From positions 1-40,507 of the forward strand of contig UQNC01000016.1 of the NCBI GenBank assembly GCA_900542175.1: 40,507 nt of DNA. Direction: 5' to 3'. The translations under genes were made by a program, and so were the position numbers. Positions 7,650 through 16,500 of the stretch are shown here, in pieces. Every line of letters starts with the position of its first letter. Position 1 is the first letter of the stretch. A model generated the notes under the pieces. That model saw nothing but the letters and a program-made list of their open reading frames with translations. It made no database searches and was not told the DNA's origin. The stretch is from an uncultured Collinsella sp. GTDB lineage: Bacteria > Actinomycetota > Coriobacteriia > Coriobacteriales > Coriobacteriaceae.

Positions 7650-8996
7650 CTACTCGAAGCTCAGCTGCTCCAGACGATCAAAGACCGTGTCGATACGGGT
7701 GAGGAAGTCCCACGGATCAAAGATCTCGTCGAGCTTCTCCTGACTGACGGTGCAGCGCGGGTCGGCCTCGAGACGCTCCTTAAAGGTGGGGCCGGAGACA
7801 CAATCCTGCACCTCGCGCCAGGTTGCCATGGCGTTCTCCTGCACAATGGCGTACGCGTCCTCGCGGGTGATGCCCGTGTCGACGAGGGCCAGCAGCACCT
7901 TGGAGGAGAAGATGAGGCCGCGGGTCTTATTGAGGTTGGCCATCATGCGGGCAGGGTACAGCTGCAGGCCGTCGATAACGCGGATGAGGCACTGGAACAT
8001 GTGGTCGAGGGCGATGAAGCTGTCGGCCTGGGCGACACGCTCGGCAGAGGAGTGCGAAATGTCACGCTCGTGCCACAGGGCGACGTTATCGAAGGCAACC
8101 TGGGCGTTGGACTTCACGACGCGCGACAGACCGCAGACCTTCTCCATGGTGATCGGGTTGCGCTTGTGCGGCATGGCGGAGCTGCCCTTTTGACCCTTGC
8201 GGAACGGCTCCTCGGCCTCGAGGGTATCGGTCTTCTGCAGATTGCGAACCTCGGTAGCGATGCGCTCGCAGGTGGCCGCGGTGGTGGCGAGAACGCCGGC
8301 GAGATAGGCGTGATGGTCGCGGCTGATAACCTGCGTGGACAGCGGGTCGTGAACCAGACCCAGGTGCTCGCAGACATACTCCTCGACAAACGGTTCGATG
8401 GAGCTGTACGTGCCAACAGCGCCCGAGATGGCACCGAAGGCAACATTCTTGCGGGCGTCCTCAAGACGATCCAGATCGCGCTTGAGTTCCCAGGCCCAAG
8501 AGCCGAACTTCATGCCGAAGGTCATCGGCTCGGCGTGGATGCCATGAGTGCGGCCGGCACAGAGCGTGTTGCGCTCCTCAAAGGCGCGACGCTTGCAAAT
8601 CTCGCCGAGCTTCTTGACGTCCTCGATGATCAGGTCGCAGGCCTGGGTGAGCTGGTAGCACAGAGCCGTGTCGCCCAGATCGGAGCTGGTCATGCCATAG
8701 TGAACCCAGCGGCTGGGCTTGGGGTCGCCCTCGGGAACATCGGCGTCGATGTACTCCTTCATGTTGGTCAGGAAGGCGATGACGTCGTGGCGCGTGACCT
8801 CCTCGATCTCGTCGACCTTTGCCTTCTCAAAGTTGGCATGGTCGCGGATCCACTGGGCTTCGTCTTTAGAAATGCCGATCTTGCCGAGCTCCGCCTGGGC
8901 CTCACAGGCCAGGACCTCGATCTCCTGCCAAATGGCGTACTTGTTCTCGAGGGAGAAGATGTGTCCCATCTCCGGGCGGGTATAGCGATCGATCAT
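7650..8996 (-). CDS. purB: Adenylosuccinate lyase
   Basis: Cytoplasmic lyase that releases fumarate from SAICAR and from adenylosuccinate in purine synthesis. 448 residues. The family signature SSAMPHKRNP is present, with the catalytic Ser in the flexible loop. AGRTHGIHAEPMTFG carries the conserved His and TSSDLGDTA the substrate-binding Ser/Asp. The ATG at 8996 follows a strong AAGGAG site; upstream in-frame codons are not needed. It works in the same pathway as purC at 2.6-3.5 kb, although the two genes are in separate transcription units. Confidence 0.97.
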   Translation of the reverse strand: MIDRYTRPEMGHIFSLENKYAIWQEIEVLACEAQAELGKIGISKDEAQWIRDHANFEKAKVDEIEEVTRHDVIAFLTNMKEYIDADVPEGDPKPSRWVHYGMTSSDLGDTALCYQLTQACDLIIEDVKKLGEICKRRAFEERNTLCAGRTHGIHAEPMTFGMKFGSWAWELKRDLDRLEDARKNVAFGAISGAVGTYSSIEPFVEEYVCEHLGLVHDPLSTQVISRDHHAYLAGVLATTAATCERIATEVRNLQKTDTLEAEEPFRKGQKGSSAMPHKRNPITMEKVCGLSRVVKSNAQVAFDNVALWHERDISHSSAERVAQADSFIALDHMFQCLIRVIDGLQLYPARMMANLNKTRGLIFSSKVLLALVDTGITREDAYAIVQENAMATWREVQDCVSGPTFKERLEADPRCTVSQEKLDEIFDPWDFLTRIDTVFDRLEQLSFE

Positions 8997-9098
8997 AGCG
9001 GCTCCTTTTTGGTTATTGGCACGTTGGTCGTAACCCAACCATTGTACCGTGCGCAGGTGCAAGTATGGGCAGCAGGCATTAACCTAACATTTTGGAAT

Positions 9099-9150
9099 TG
9101 GAGCGGGCAACGGGACGTCCGCGTATTTGCTTCGCAAATCCGCACCGGCT
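9099..9150. repeat. tRNA-Gly-associated 52-bp repeat, copy A
   Basis: This 52-bp stretch is identical to 9230-9281. Its first 18 bp equal the 3' end of the tRNA-Gly gene (CCA, discriminator, acceptor strand and part of the T-stem). They are followed by a hairpin-bearing tail with ATTTGC-TTC-GCAAAT. The tRNA sequence is left at the edge of the T-loop. Confidence 0.85.
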
Positions 9151-9229
9151 GCGGTCGATCTCCTCGGATTCACGGAGACGATGGGGAAGACTTTGTTGAA
9201 TTGGCCGCCCCAAAGTCTCCCGCGCTCGA

Positions 9230-9281
9230 TGGAGCGGGCAACGGGACGTCCGCGTATTTGCTTCGCAAATCCGCACCGGCT
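9230..9281. repeat. tRNA-Gly-associated 52-bp repeat, copy B
   Basis: Exact copy of 9099-9150, including the 18-bp tRNA-Gly 3' end. Here it leads into a longer hairpin array and then the T-arm palindrome and terminator next to the real tRNA. Confidence 0.85.
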
Positions 9282-9351
9282 TCAGGCGCCTGCCGGCGCC
9301 TTCGCCTGCTCGCTACAAACGCTTCGCGTTTGTTTTACGCTCGCACCCTGG
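9282..9351. repeat. Mini-hairpin array beside tRNA-Gly
   Basis: Consecutive short hairpins, GGCGCC-TGCC-GGCGCC and AAACGC-TTC-GCGTTT, are followed by GCTCGCACCCTGG. The second hairpin and the GCACCC stretch have close counterparts in the tRNA-Lys block (AAACGC-TCAT-GCGTTT, then GCTCCGCACCCCG). Non-coding by inspection. Confidence 0.6.
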
Positions 9352-9366
9352 CGGGTTCGAGTCCCG
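9352..9366. repeat. T-arm-like palindrome opposite to tRNA-Gly
   Basis: CGGGTTCGAGTCCCG is the exact T-arm sequence of tRNA-Gly but lies on the plus strand, so it is inverted relative to the functional gene. A matching T-arm palindrome occupies the same place in the tRNA-Lys block (480-492). Confidence 0.7.
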
Positions 9367-9377
9367 GCGCTTTATTG

Positions 9378-9412
9378 AAAAAAGCACGGCACCGGAACGG
9401 TGTCGTGCTTTT
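9378..9412 (-). terminator. tRNA-Gly terminator
   Basis: On the minus strand AAAAGCACGACACCG-TTC-CGGTGCCGTGCTTTT, with more T following, is a strong Rho-independent terminator located 8 nt after the tRNA CCA. Confidence 0.85.
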
Positions 9413-9420
9413 ACTTTTTC

Positions 9421-9495
9421 TGGAGCGGGCAACGGGACTCGAACCCGCGAGTGTCAGCTTGGGAAGCTGATGCCTTACCACTTGGCGATGCCCGC
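9421..9495 (-). tRNA. tRNA-Gly(CCC)
   Basis: The minus strand gives a 75-nt cloverleaf with encoded CCA. The acceptor is GCGGGCA/TGCCCGC, the D-arm GCCAAGTGGTAAGGC, the anticodon stem-loop TCAGC-TTCCCAA-GCTGA with anticodon CCC, and the T-arm GCGGGTTCGAGTCCCGT. It reads GGG codons. It has its own promoter and terminator. Confidence 0.97.
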
Positions 9496-9508
9496 TTGTG
9501 TGTTGGCT

Positions 9509-9538
9509 AGTATAACGCGGTTGTCTTGTTCGATACAA
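9509..9538 (-). promoter_or_regulatory. Promoter of tRNA-Gly
   Basis: On the minus strand TTGTAT, an 18-nt spacer and TATACT, with the -10 box ending 13 nt before the mature tRNA. The spacing fits a sigma-A promoter. Confidence 0.6.
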
Positions 9539-9792
9539 GGGTGGCGATGCTTGTTTTAGCTGTGGAGATTCGTTTGAAAATCGCATCAATTGTGGAGACG
9601 AGGACCTTTGGCCTCCTGTTCTCCTTATCTTCTACCTGCGCTTTTGCCTGATTGTTGTATTTGAGCTCAATTTGTCAGGAATTGGGCAAGCTTTTGGTCA
9701 GGCTCCGGTACTTACCCGCATGAACCTCGGGGGTAGCCTCATCCTACGCGTCGCAACCTCCCCATGCGGCGCACGAGGGATAAGGAGCAGCC
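9539..9792. other. Leader region upstream of the adhesin gene
   Basis: I see no gene here. A ribosome-binding site, TAAGGAG, sits at its right end just before the adhesin ATG. No convincing -35/-10 pair or known riboswitch was recognised. Confidence 0.4.
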
Positions 9793-12700
9793 ATGTCCAA
9801 CGCACCCACGCACTCTGTCCACAGCGCAATCGCAACAGGTCCGCTGCTCCTGCTCCTCTTCCTGCTTTTCGGCTGTCTGGCACCGGGAGCCGCATTTGCC
9901 GTCGATGGCTACGACCAGCTCGGCTTCCGCACTATTAGCGATGATTGTGGGCCCTTCTTCATCGGCAAGTATGAAGCTCAAGACGCCTCGATTGCCTACT
10001 GCATGAACCAGGAGCGCCCCGGCCCCACCAAGCCGGGCGGCCCATGGCTCAACTTTGATCAAGGCTGGGTGTGGCTCGACGACGAGTTCGCGGCAATCGT
10101 TTGTCACGGATATCCTACCGCCACGTCGTTTGGCGGTTACCATCTTTCACCCGATCGCGCCCGCGCCGCCACCCAGCTTGCCGTATGGATGCTCAACGGC
10201 ACTACCCATGTCGACGGCACCTACTCCTACACAACCGCTCAGGGCAAAACCAAGAGCGGGCACTTTACCGCCGACAATGAAGTCGTGGCGGCTGCGCGGT
10301 GGCTCCACGACAGCGCAAAATCAGGAAGCATCAAAGCCGCTCCGCACCGCGCGCGGCGCTATATAGGAACCGTATCGGGCGGCAGCAAACGTCAAGACAT
10401 GCTCTATGTACTGCCGGCGGTCTCTGTTTCCTTCCAAAAGCAGTCTGCAAACGCTGCCATTACCAGCGGAAACAATACTTATCAGTTTGACGGGGCAACA
10501 TTCGATGTTTTTGAGAGCGCCAGCGGCGCGCGTGTCGGCACCGTCCAGATGGACAGCAACGGTCGAGCGCAGGCAACACTCCTACCCAACACGGCATACT
10601 ACCTAGTTGAGATAACAGCGCCAGCTGGTTATATCCCCCTGCACGATCGCATTGCCTTTACCACGACGAATAACGGCGGATACGTCACCATTGATGAACA
10701 ACCCGGCACCATTACCTTGCGCATTGTAAAGCTCGACGCCGCAACGAATGCAGGCCCCCAAGTTGGAGCTTCGCTCGCAGGAGCAGAATTCGTGTGCGTA
10801 TCGCAATCAACCCCTGGATGGACACAAACTCTCAGGACCGATGAAAGCGGTCGAGCTACCCTCACCGATGTCCCCCTGGGAACCTTTACCATCTATGAAT
10901 CGAAGGCGCCCGAGGGCTATTTGCCCTCCGGTGACAGTTGGTCTTACACCGTTGGAGCCGACCAACTCGGCGATTCAGGCGTGGTCGAGATCGAATCTCG
11001 CGTTTCCAATATCCCCATTGCGTTTGACCTTGAGATTTCCAAATTCAAGGACTACGGCAATAGCGATCAATCCGGCCTGGAGCAGCCGGCAGGAGATGTT
11101 GTCTTTGAGGTTGTCAGTAACAGCTCTCAGCAGGTTGTTGGCACACTGACTACAAACATCTATGGCTTTGCCTCCACCAAAGACCAGCCCGAAGCATGGT
11201 TCGGCACAGGCAAGCGACCAGCCGGTGTCCACGGAGCCGTCCCATACGACCGCGCCGGCTACACGGTTCGTGAGGTTCCGGAAACCGTCCCCGAGGGTTT
11301 TAAACGTGCGGGGGAATGGACCGTCGAGGCCAATCAGATTTCCGACGGCGCCGAGCTTCAATATATCGTGGACAACCACGCTCTGTCGACGCATCTCCAG
11401 ATTGTAAAACGCGATGCCCAAACAGGCGCCTCTGTTCCCCTAGCCGGATTCACCTTCCAACTCCTCGACAGCAATCACAAACCTGTCTCACAAACATGCT
11501 GGTATCCAGCACATAACGTAATGGACACCTTTACGACTGACGCGACCGGCACCGTCACACTGCCCGAATCGCTCGTGCCGGGCACCTATTATGTACGCGA
11601 AACCTCGGCCAAAGAGCCCTATCTTGTCGGCGGAGAGATCGAGGTAAACATACCCGCCGATATAAACCTAACGCCCGTTGCAATCGTCTCGTATTATGAC
11701 CACGCCGCGACCGGAAACATCAGGATCGTTAAAACCGATGCCGTAGACGGCAGCAGCCTCGCGGGCGCCATCTTTGAGATCCGTGCCTCAGGTGATATCG
11801 TGCGCCCCGACGGTAGCATTGCCGCGCTCGACGGCGAGGCTGTCGCTACCGTCACGACGGATGAAACTGGAGAAGCACGCGCGGACGACCTCCCGCTGGG
11901 ATCTGGCACCGCACGCTACGAGGTTGTCGAGACTCAAGCGCCGACCGGCTTCTTGCTCGACCGGACGCATCATATCGTCGACCTTACCTATGCCGACCAG
12001 AAAACACCCGTTGTGGAAGCACGGCTTAACGTATCCGACGATTACACCAAGGTTGATATCTCCAAGGTCGATGCAAGCGGAGAGCAGGAAGTGAAAGGCG
12101 CACAGCTCACCTTATATGGTCCCGATAAAACCGAAATAGACTCCTGGACCTCATCCGACAAGCCGCACCGCATCGAACATCTTGCACCCGGTACCTACTC
12201 GTTGCGCGAAACGATGTCTCCGCGGACCTATGACCTTGCCGAGGAGATAACGTTTGAAATAAAGGATACGGGAGAAGTCCAATCCGTCGCGATGAAGGAT
12301 GCGCCCATCGAGATCAAAGGACAGGTCGACAAGCGTCAGGAACTTGTCCAACCTATCGGGAAGGGTCTGTTGGCTAACGGCGATGGAAAAAACCGCGCCG
12401 CGATGCAAACCAATACGGATGGGCTTTTCTCCTATACCATCGATGCTCGAAACGATTCCGCTACTTGGGTTGATGAGTTTACGATTACCGATGATCTTGA
12501 GTGCGCCAAAGACGGCACGGCGAGATTCGTCTCAATCGAAACCCCCGTCGCCATCGGCGAACTCAACGGTCTGTGCAACGTGTGGTATCGCACGACGCCG
12601 TTGGACTCGACAGACGTCGATGAGCCGGCAAACGCGACGCTTGACGATGGGCACGAAAATCCTTGGCTTGAGTCCGACGAAGTAAAAGAGAGTCTGGGTG

Positions 12701-13224
12701 AAGATTGCCGCCTCGTCGATTACGACGACTGGCACCTCTGGAAGGCGGATGTCTCGACCACGGAATCCGCCACACTCGAGGCGAAAGAACTTGACCTTTC
12801 ATCCAATACCGTCGTGACGGGCATTCGCATTGAATACGGTGCGGTAGCCGCCGACTTTACGACTCGAAGCGATACGGATTCTTGGACCCGTGATGATCTC
12901 AAAGATGAGCACGACGACCTTGACGATGCCAAAGCAATCCTTGGCACAGATGCTCGGGGCGCAGTCGTGCACATGCAGGCAACGTCGGCTTACACACCCC
13001 AAACTGCACTCACCAACAGCGCACGCGTCGATCTTTGCCGCAACGGCGGCGGCGATAAACTTGAGTCACATGACGAGGACAGTGTCATTCAACGCTGTAC
13101 CCTACCGCAGGACCTACCGGCAACAGGATCAGCTCCCATCGCCGCTTGCATCACCGCGCTCCTGACCTCGGGTGCCGCAGCCCTATGGTTCGCTCGCCTT
13201 AGGTCAATCCCAAAGAAGCGCTAG
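9793..13224 (+). CDS. LPXTG-anchored thioester-domain / SpaA-repeat adhesin
   Basis: 1143-residue surface protein. It has a signal peptide (about 1-36, cut after AFA) and an N-terminal thioester domain at about 40-205. In that domain Cys70 (AYCMNQERPGP) and Gln128 (ATQLAVW) match the Cys and TQ-A-W motifs that form an internal thioester able to bond covalently to host ligands. About six SpaA/Cna-B-type repeats follow, marked by Glu motifs such as VEITAPAGY, YESKAPEGY, VRETSAKEPY and VVETQAPTGF, probably with isopeptide bonds. A Cys-containing, acidic domain of unknown type (about 835-1100) precedes the sortase signal LPATG (1108-1112), a hydrophobic span and a basic tail. No sortase gene is in the window. 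The ATG at 9793 has AAGGAG. Confidence 0.93.
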   Translation: MSNAPTHSVHSAIATGPLLLLLFLLFGCLAPGAAFAVDGYDQLGFRTISDDCGPFFIGKYEAQDASIAYCMNQERPGPTKPGGPWLNFDQGWVWLDDEFAAIVCHGYPTATSFGGYHLSPDRARAATQLAVWMLNGTTHVDGTYSYTTAQGKTKSGHFTADNEVVAAARWLHDSAKSGSIKAAPHRARRYIGTVSGGSKRQDMLYVLPAVSVSFQKQSANAAITSGNNTYQFDGATFDVFESASGARVGTVQMDSNGRAQATLLPNTAYYLVEITAPAGYIPLHDRIAFTTTNNGGYVTIDEQPGTITLRIVKLDAATNAGPQVGASLAGAEFVCVSQSTPGWTQTLRTDESGRATLTDVPLGTFTIYESKAPEGYLPSGDSWSYTVGADQLGDSGVVEIESRVSNIPIAFDLEISKFKDYGNSDQSGLEQPAGDVVFEVVSNSSQQVVGTLTTNIYGFASTKDQPEAWFGTGKRPAGVHGAVPYDRAGYTVREVPETVPEGFKRAGEWTVEANQISDGAELQYIVDNHALSTHLQIVKRDAQTGASVPLAGFTFQLLDSNHKPVSQTCWYPAHNVMDTFTTDATGTVTLPESLVPGTYYVRETSAKEPYLVGGEIEVNIPADINLTPVAIVSYYDHAATGNIRIVKTDAVDGSSLAGAIFEIRASGDIVRPDGSIAALDGEAVATVTTDETGEARADDLPLGSGTARYEVVETQAPTGFLLDRTHHIVDLTYADQKTPVVEARLNVSDDYTKVDISKVDASGEQEVKGAQLTLYGPDKTEIDSWTSSDKPHRIEHLAPGTYSLRETMSPRTYDLAEEITFEIKDTGEVQSVAMKDAPIEIKGQVDKRQELVQPIGKGLLANGDGKNRAAMQTNTDGLFSYTIDARNDSATWVDEFTITDDLECAKDGTARFVSIETPVAIGELNGLCNVWYRTTPLDSTDVDEPANATLDDGHENPWLESDEVKESLGEDCRLVDYDDWHLWKADVSTTESATLEAKELDLSSNTVVTGIRIEYGAVAADFTTRSDTDSWTRDDLKDEHDDLDDAKAILGTDARGAVVHMQATSAYTPQTALTNSARVDLCRNGGGDKLESHDEDSVIQRCTLPQDLPATGSAPIAACITALLTSGAAALWFARLRSIPKKR

Positions 13225-13233
13225 CGCGATGAA

Positions 13234-13269
13234 AAAGCGGGCGAGCCAGTCCCCCGGCTCGCCCGCTTT
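13234..13269. terminator. Bidirectional terminator between adhesin and membrane-protein operon
   Basis: AAAGCGGGCGAGCC and GGCTCGCCCGCTTT form a 14-bp stem. T-runs exist on both strands, longer on the minus strand. It separates convergent genes. Confidence 0.85.
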
Positions 13270-13290
13270 CAATCATTTAAATCGCCGCAT

Positions 13291-13509
13291 CTACTCTGCA
13301 GACGAAGATCCACCATCAACGATTGCTTGCTCGGACTCAGGAATCCCATCGGCACCCGTGCTCTGTTCTTGCTCCACCTCTTCGCTGATTGCGGAGGCGG
13401 GGGTCGAGCCCTTCGCGCCCACGATGTAGGCAGCTCCAAACCCTAACGCAATGGCAATCAAGGTCAAAATCACGTAGACAGGCCAATGGCGCTTAATATA
13501 CGAAAACAC
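13291..13509 (-). CDS. Small single-span membrane protein
   Basis: 72 residues. A short basic N-terminus (MFSYIKRHW) precedes one hydrophobic helix (PVYVILTLIAIALGFGAAYIV), then an acidic Ser/Glu-rich tail, presumably outside the membrane. The family is not recognised. The GTG at 13509 is preceded by AAGGAG at 5 nt. It starts 21 nt after the stop of the large M28-like gene and shares its strand, so the two probably form an operon and may act together. Confidence 0.7.
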   Translation of the reverse strand: MFSYIKRHWPVYVILTLIAIALGFGAAYIVGAKGSTPASAISEEVEQEQSTGADGIPESEQAIVDGGSSSAE

Positions 13510-13530
13510 GTTGACTCCTTAGAGCTCCGT

Positions 13531-16500
13531 CTACGAACGGCGGATAACCTCGGTCACGACCTCGGATACCGTGGCAATGTTCGTCGGGTTGACATTGTGG
13601 GGCAGGTCGTCCTCGGTACGAGCGCAAGCCAGACGCATGCCGTCCACGCCGGCGATGGTGAGGGCTCGGCGGCTCGCCTCGAGCGCGGCGTAGGCATCGG
13701 TCTTGGCATAGGGCATCTCGAGCGCGCCACAATCGACATGGAACGACTTGCACACCTTGCTGACCAGGTTCATGATGCGGCGATCGCCCTTGAGCAGCTG
13801 CTGTTCGCCCTCAACCGTCACCACCGAAAGCCTACCGGCGCCGACGGATTCAAGATTGATGAAGAAGACGCCGCGGAGCTTATCGCGATGCGAAGCCAAG
13901 AAGGCCTTCATACCGGCGCCATCACAATCCGAGGCGCCCGTTGCCACAAACCAGATATCGTGACCGAGCAGCTCATCGTCGCCCATAGAAGCGACAGCCG
14001 AGAGCATATCTTCGGAAGAAGCACCGTCGGAAGACGTAGCGCCGCCCTTCCAGCCATCGTTATCGTCCTCGAAATTATCCCACGAACCGATGCCGCGACC
14101 GGACTTCTTGGCATCGTAATCGTCTTCGACGCCCAGCCAGTCACTCATGCTGTCCTGTTCGTTTTTCTTTTTACGACCGAACAGGCCGCCCAGGCCGCGC
14201 TTGCGAGACTTAGGTGCCGCAGGGGCGGGAGCCGAAATGGTCTCGATCGGCTGTGCGCCCGACGCAACGGGCATAGGAGGCGCAACGGGTGCCGATGTGG
14301 GTTCGGGACCCTGAGCGGTAGCAAAGGGGTCGTTGACCTGTGCGGAGGGATCGGGAAGGTCGAACAGCGACGTGCGAGACGCAACGTTTGTCTGCTTCAT
14401 CGACGGCAGCGACGGATCGGGGACCGAAGCCAGCGGAGACGAGGAGGGTGCAGGCGACGGTGCCGACGCCGGATCGGGAACATTCATCTGCGGACGCGGC
14501 GATGCTTGGGAGGAAATCTGGGCCATAAGGGAATCGACCGTTTCGTCCTGAGTGGGAGCGACATCGGCAACCGTGGCACCGGAACCACTCGGGATCGGCA
14601 TGGTGAAAATCTGCGTGGAGTAAGGCCTCGACCCATCTGTCTCGGGAGCCTCGGAAACCGCAGGCACTTCCTCCTGCTCGACCTCGGTCGAATCACCTTG
14701 ATCGGCTGCCGCGTATTGCCCTTCGTCACAGTTGACCTCGACGGGCTCGTGCCCGGCGACATCTTGGATTTCGGCAGCATCAATAGGCTCGTCATCGTCT
14801 GCCGCGTCGCCCTGCTCATCGGAAACAGGAAGGGGCTCGGCAATCGCGGTGCCTTGCTTTTCAAACGTTATCGTGGAATCGAACTGCGCGGCATCAAACG
14901 ACATGGTGCTATCGACGTGCTGCTGAGCCTCAAAGGACGTTGTAGCTTCGGCGGCGTCGACAGGCACGGACTGCATAGCCTCGTTCTGCTCGAACTCTTG
15001 CGCCGCGCGCTCACGTGCCGCCTCGGCTGCCTGCTGCTGAGCGATAGCCTCCTGCTCGGCAGCCTCGCGTGCGGCAGCGCGCTTCCCCTCGAAATCGTCG
15101 ACAAATTTCCTGCCCTTTGCAAGCGCACCCTTAAAGAAGTTGGAAGCGCTGGCGCCAATCGAAGAGAACGCGGATGCAATATCGGCATGGGGCGTTGCCG
15201 CGGGAATCTCGGCCGAGAAATCAGTATCGCTCTCGTAAGACACGCGCCTCGGCTGTTCAGCGTAATCGTCGTCAGGCTCGTCCGTAACGTCTTGCGCCGG
15301 CGCGGCGGGAGCCAAAATGTCCAGTCCTGCCGCGGGATCGATCGCGGACACCGCCTCGGGCTCGGCAACGGCAGCGGCAACCGCGGCAGACTCATCATCC
15401 ACGGCGACAACGGGCGCAGATGCAGTCACGACGGGGGCAGGCTCGGGCTCAAACGTCGGCTCCTCGCCTTCCTCGTAATCGAGCGTGCAGGACTCGGGAA
15501 GCATTCCGAGCGCACTGATGGCATCCGAACCAAAGCGGATGTTGCCGGCGGCATTGCGATAGAGCCTGGGCTCGGGCTCGGCCGCGACAGGCTCCTCCGC
15601 CGGCTCGGCAGTGGGAACCTCGTCATTGAACTCTTCGGCCTGGACAGCCTGATTCTGATCCTCGGGCACGATGGCGCCAATCAGCGTCTCGTCGGCAGAC
15701 GCACCCTCAAAGCCCTCGATCTGCTCGTCGAAAGCCTCGCCCTGTTCGGGCTCGGTCTGAGCGTCGGGAGCAATCGGCTGACCGAACTCGTCCTCGGCGT
15801 AGGTAGGCTCTTCATACTCGATGGTGTTGCCGTAGTCGTTTTGCTGTTGGGCCGCGGCATACTCCGCTGCTGCGCGCGCCATCTCCTCGGCACGACGCTT
15901 CTGCTCCCCAAAATAGGTATCGAACGGAACATCGTCGGGAAACTCGTTTTCGCCCTGGAAGGGAGCAACGTTGTCCATAACGCCGAGCATAGCGGCGACA
16001 GAAGACTTGTTGCACACTGCGCCGGACGTATAGGGAAGCACAAAACGGTTAGAAATGATGTTTGCCGCGCTGGCGAGCGCAACGAGGGAAGCGAGGATCG
16101 CGACAATCCACAGCAGAACCTTGAGCGCGCCGGGGAGCGGCAGGATACGCAAGATGGCAACGGCAGCAGGGGCAACCGTGGCAACGGGCAACAGCTTGGC
16201 GATGAGCGCACGATACGAAGCATAGGGCTCGCGGGCGAGCAGCTCAGCACGGGGAGAGTCGTAGTGTGCGACAACGACCACCGGGCGGTTGCGCGGAGAC
16301 GCGAGCGGGCCCGAGGCCTTGTGGTAGGCGATGACATTTTGGCTCACGCCCGTCTTGCCCAGGCGCGAAACCACGGGGTGGCCCGTGCGCTCGAGCACGT
16401 AAAGAACGGCGCCGACAATGGCCAGCAAGGAGCCGACCAAGCCGATGCCGCCGCCGATGCCCATCAGCAGGGCGCCGGCAAACGCAAGAATACCGGTAAC

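Noticed and set aside
8001..9470. 489-codon plus-strand frame spanning antisense purB and the tRNA-Gly repeats
   Set aside because: It crosses a lyase gene, the repeat block and part of a tRNA; no start signal or family resemblance.
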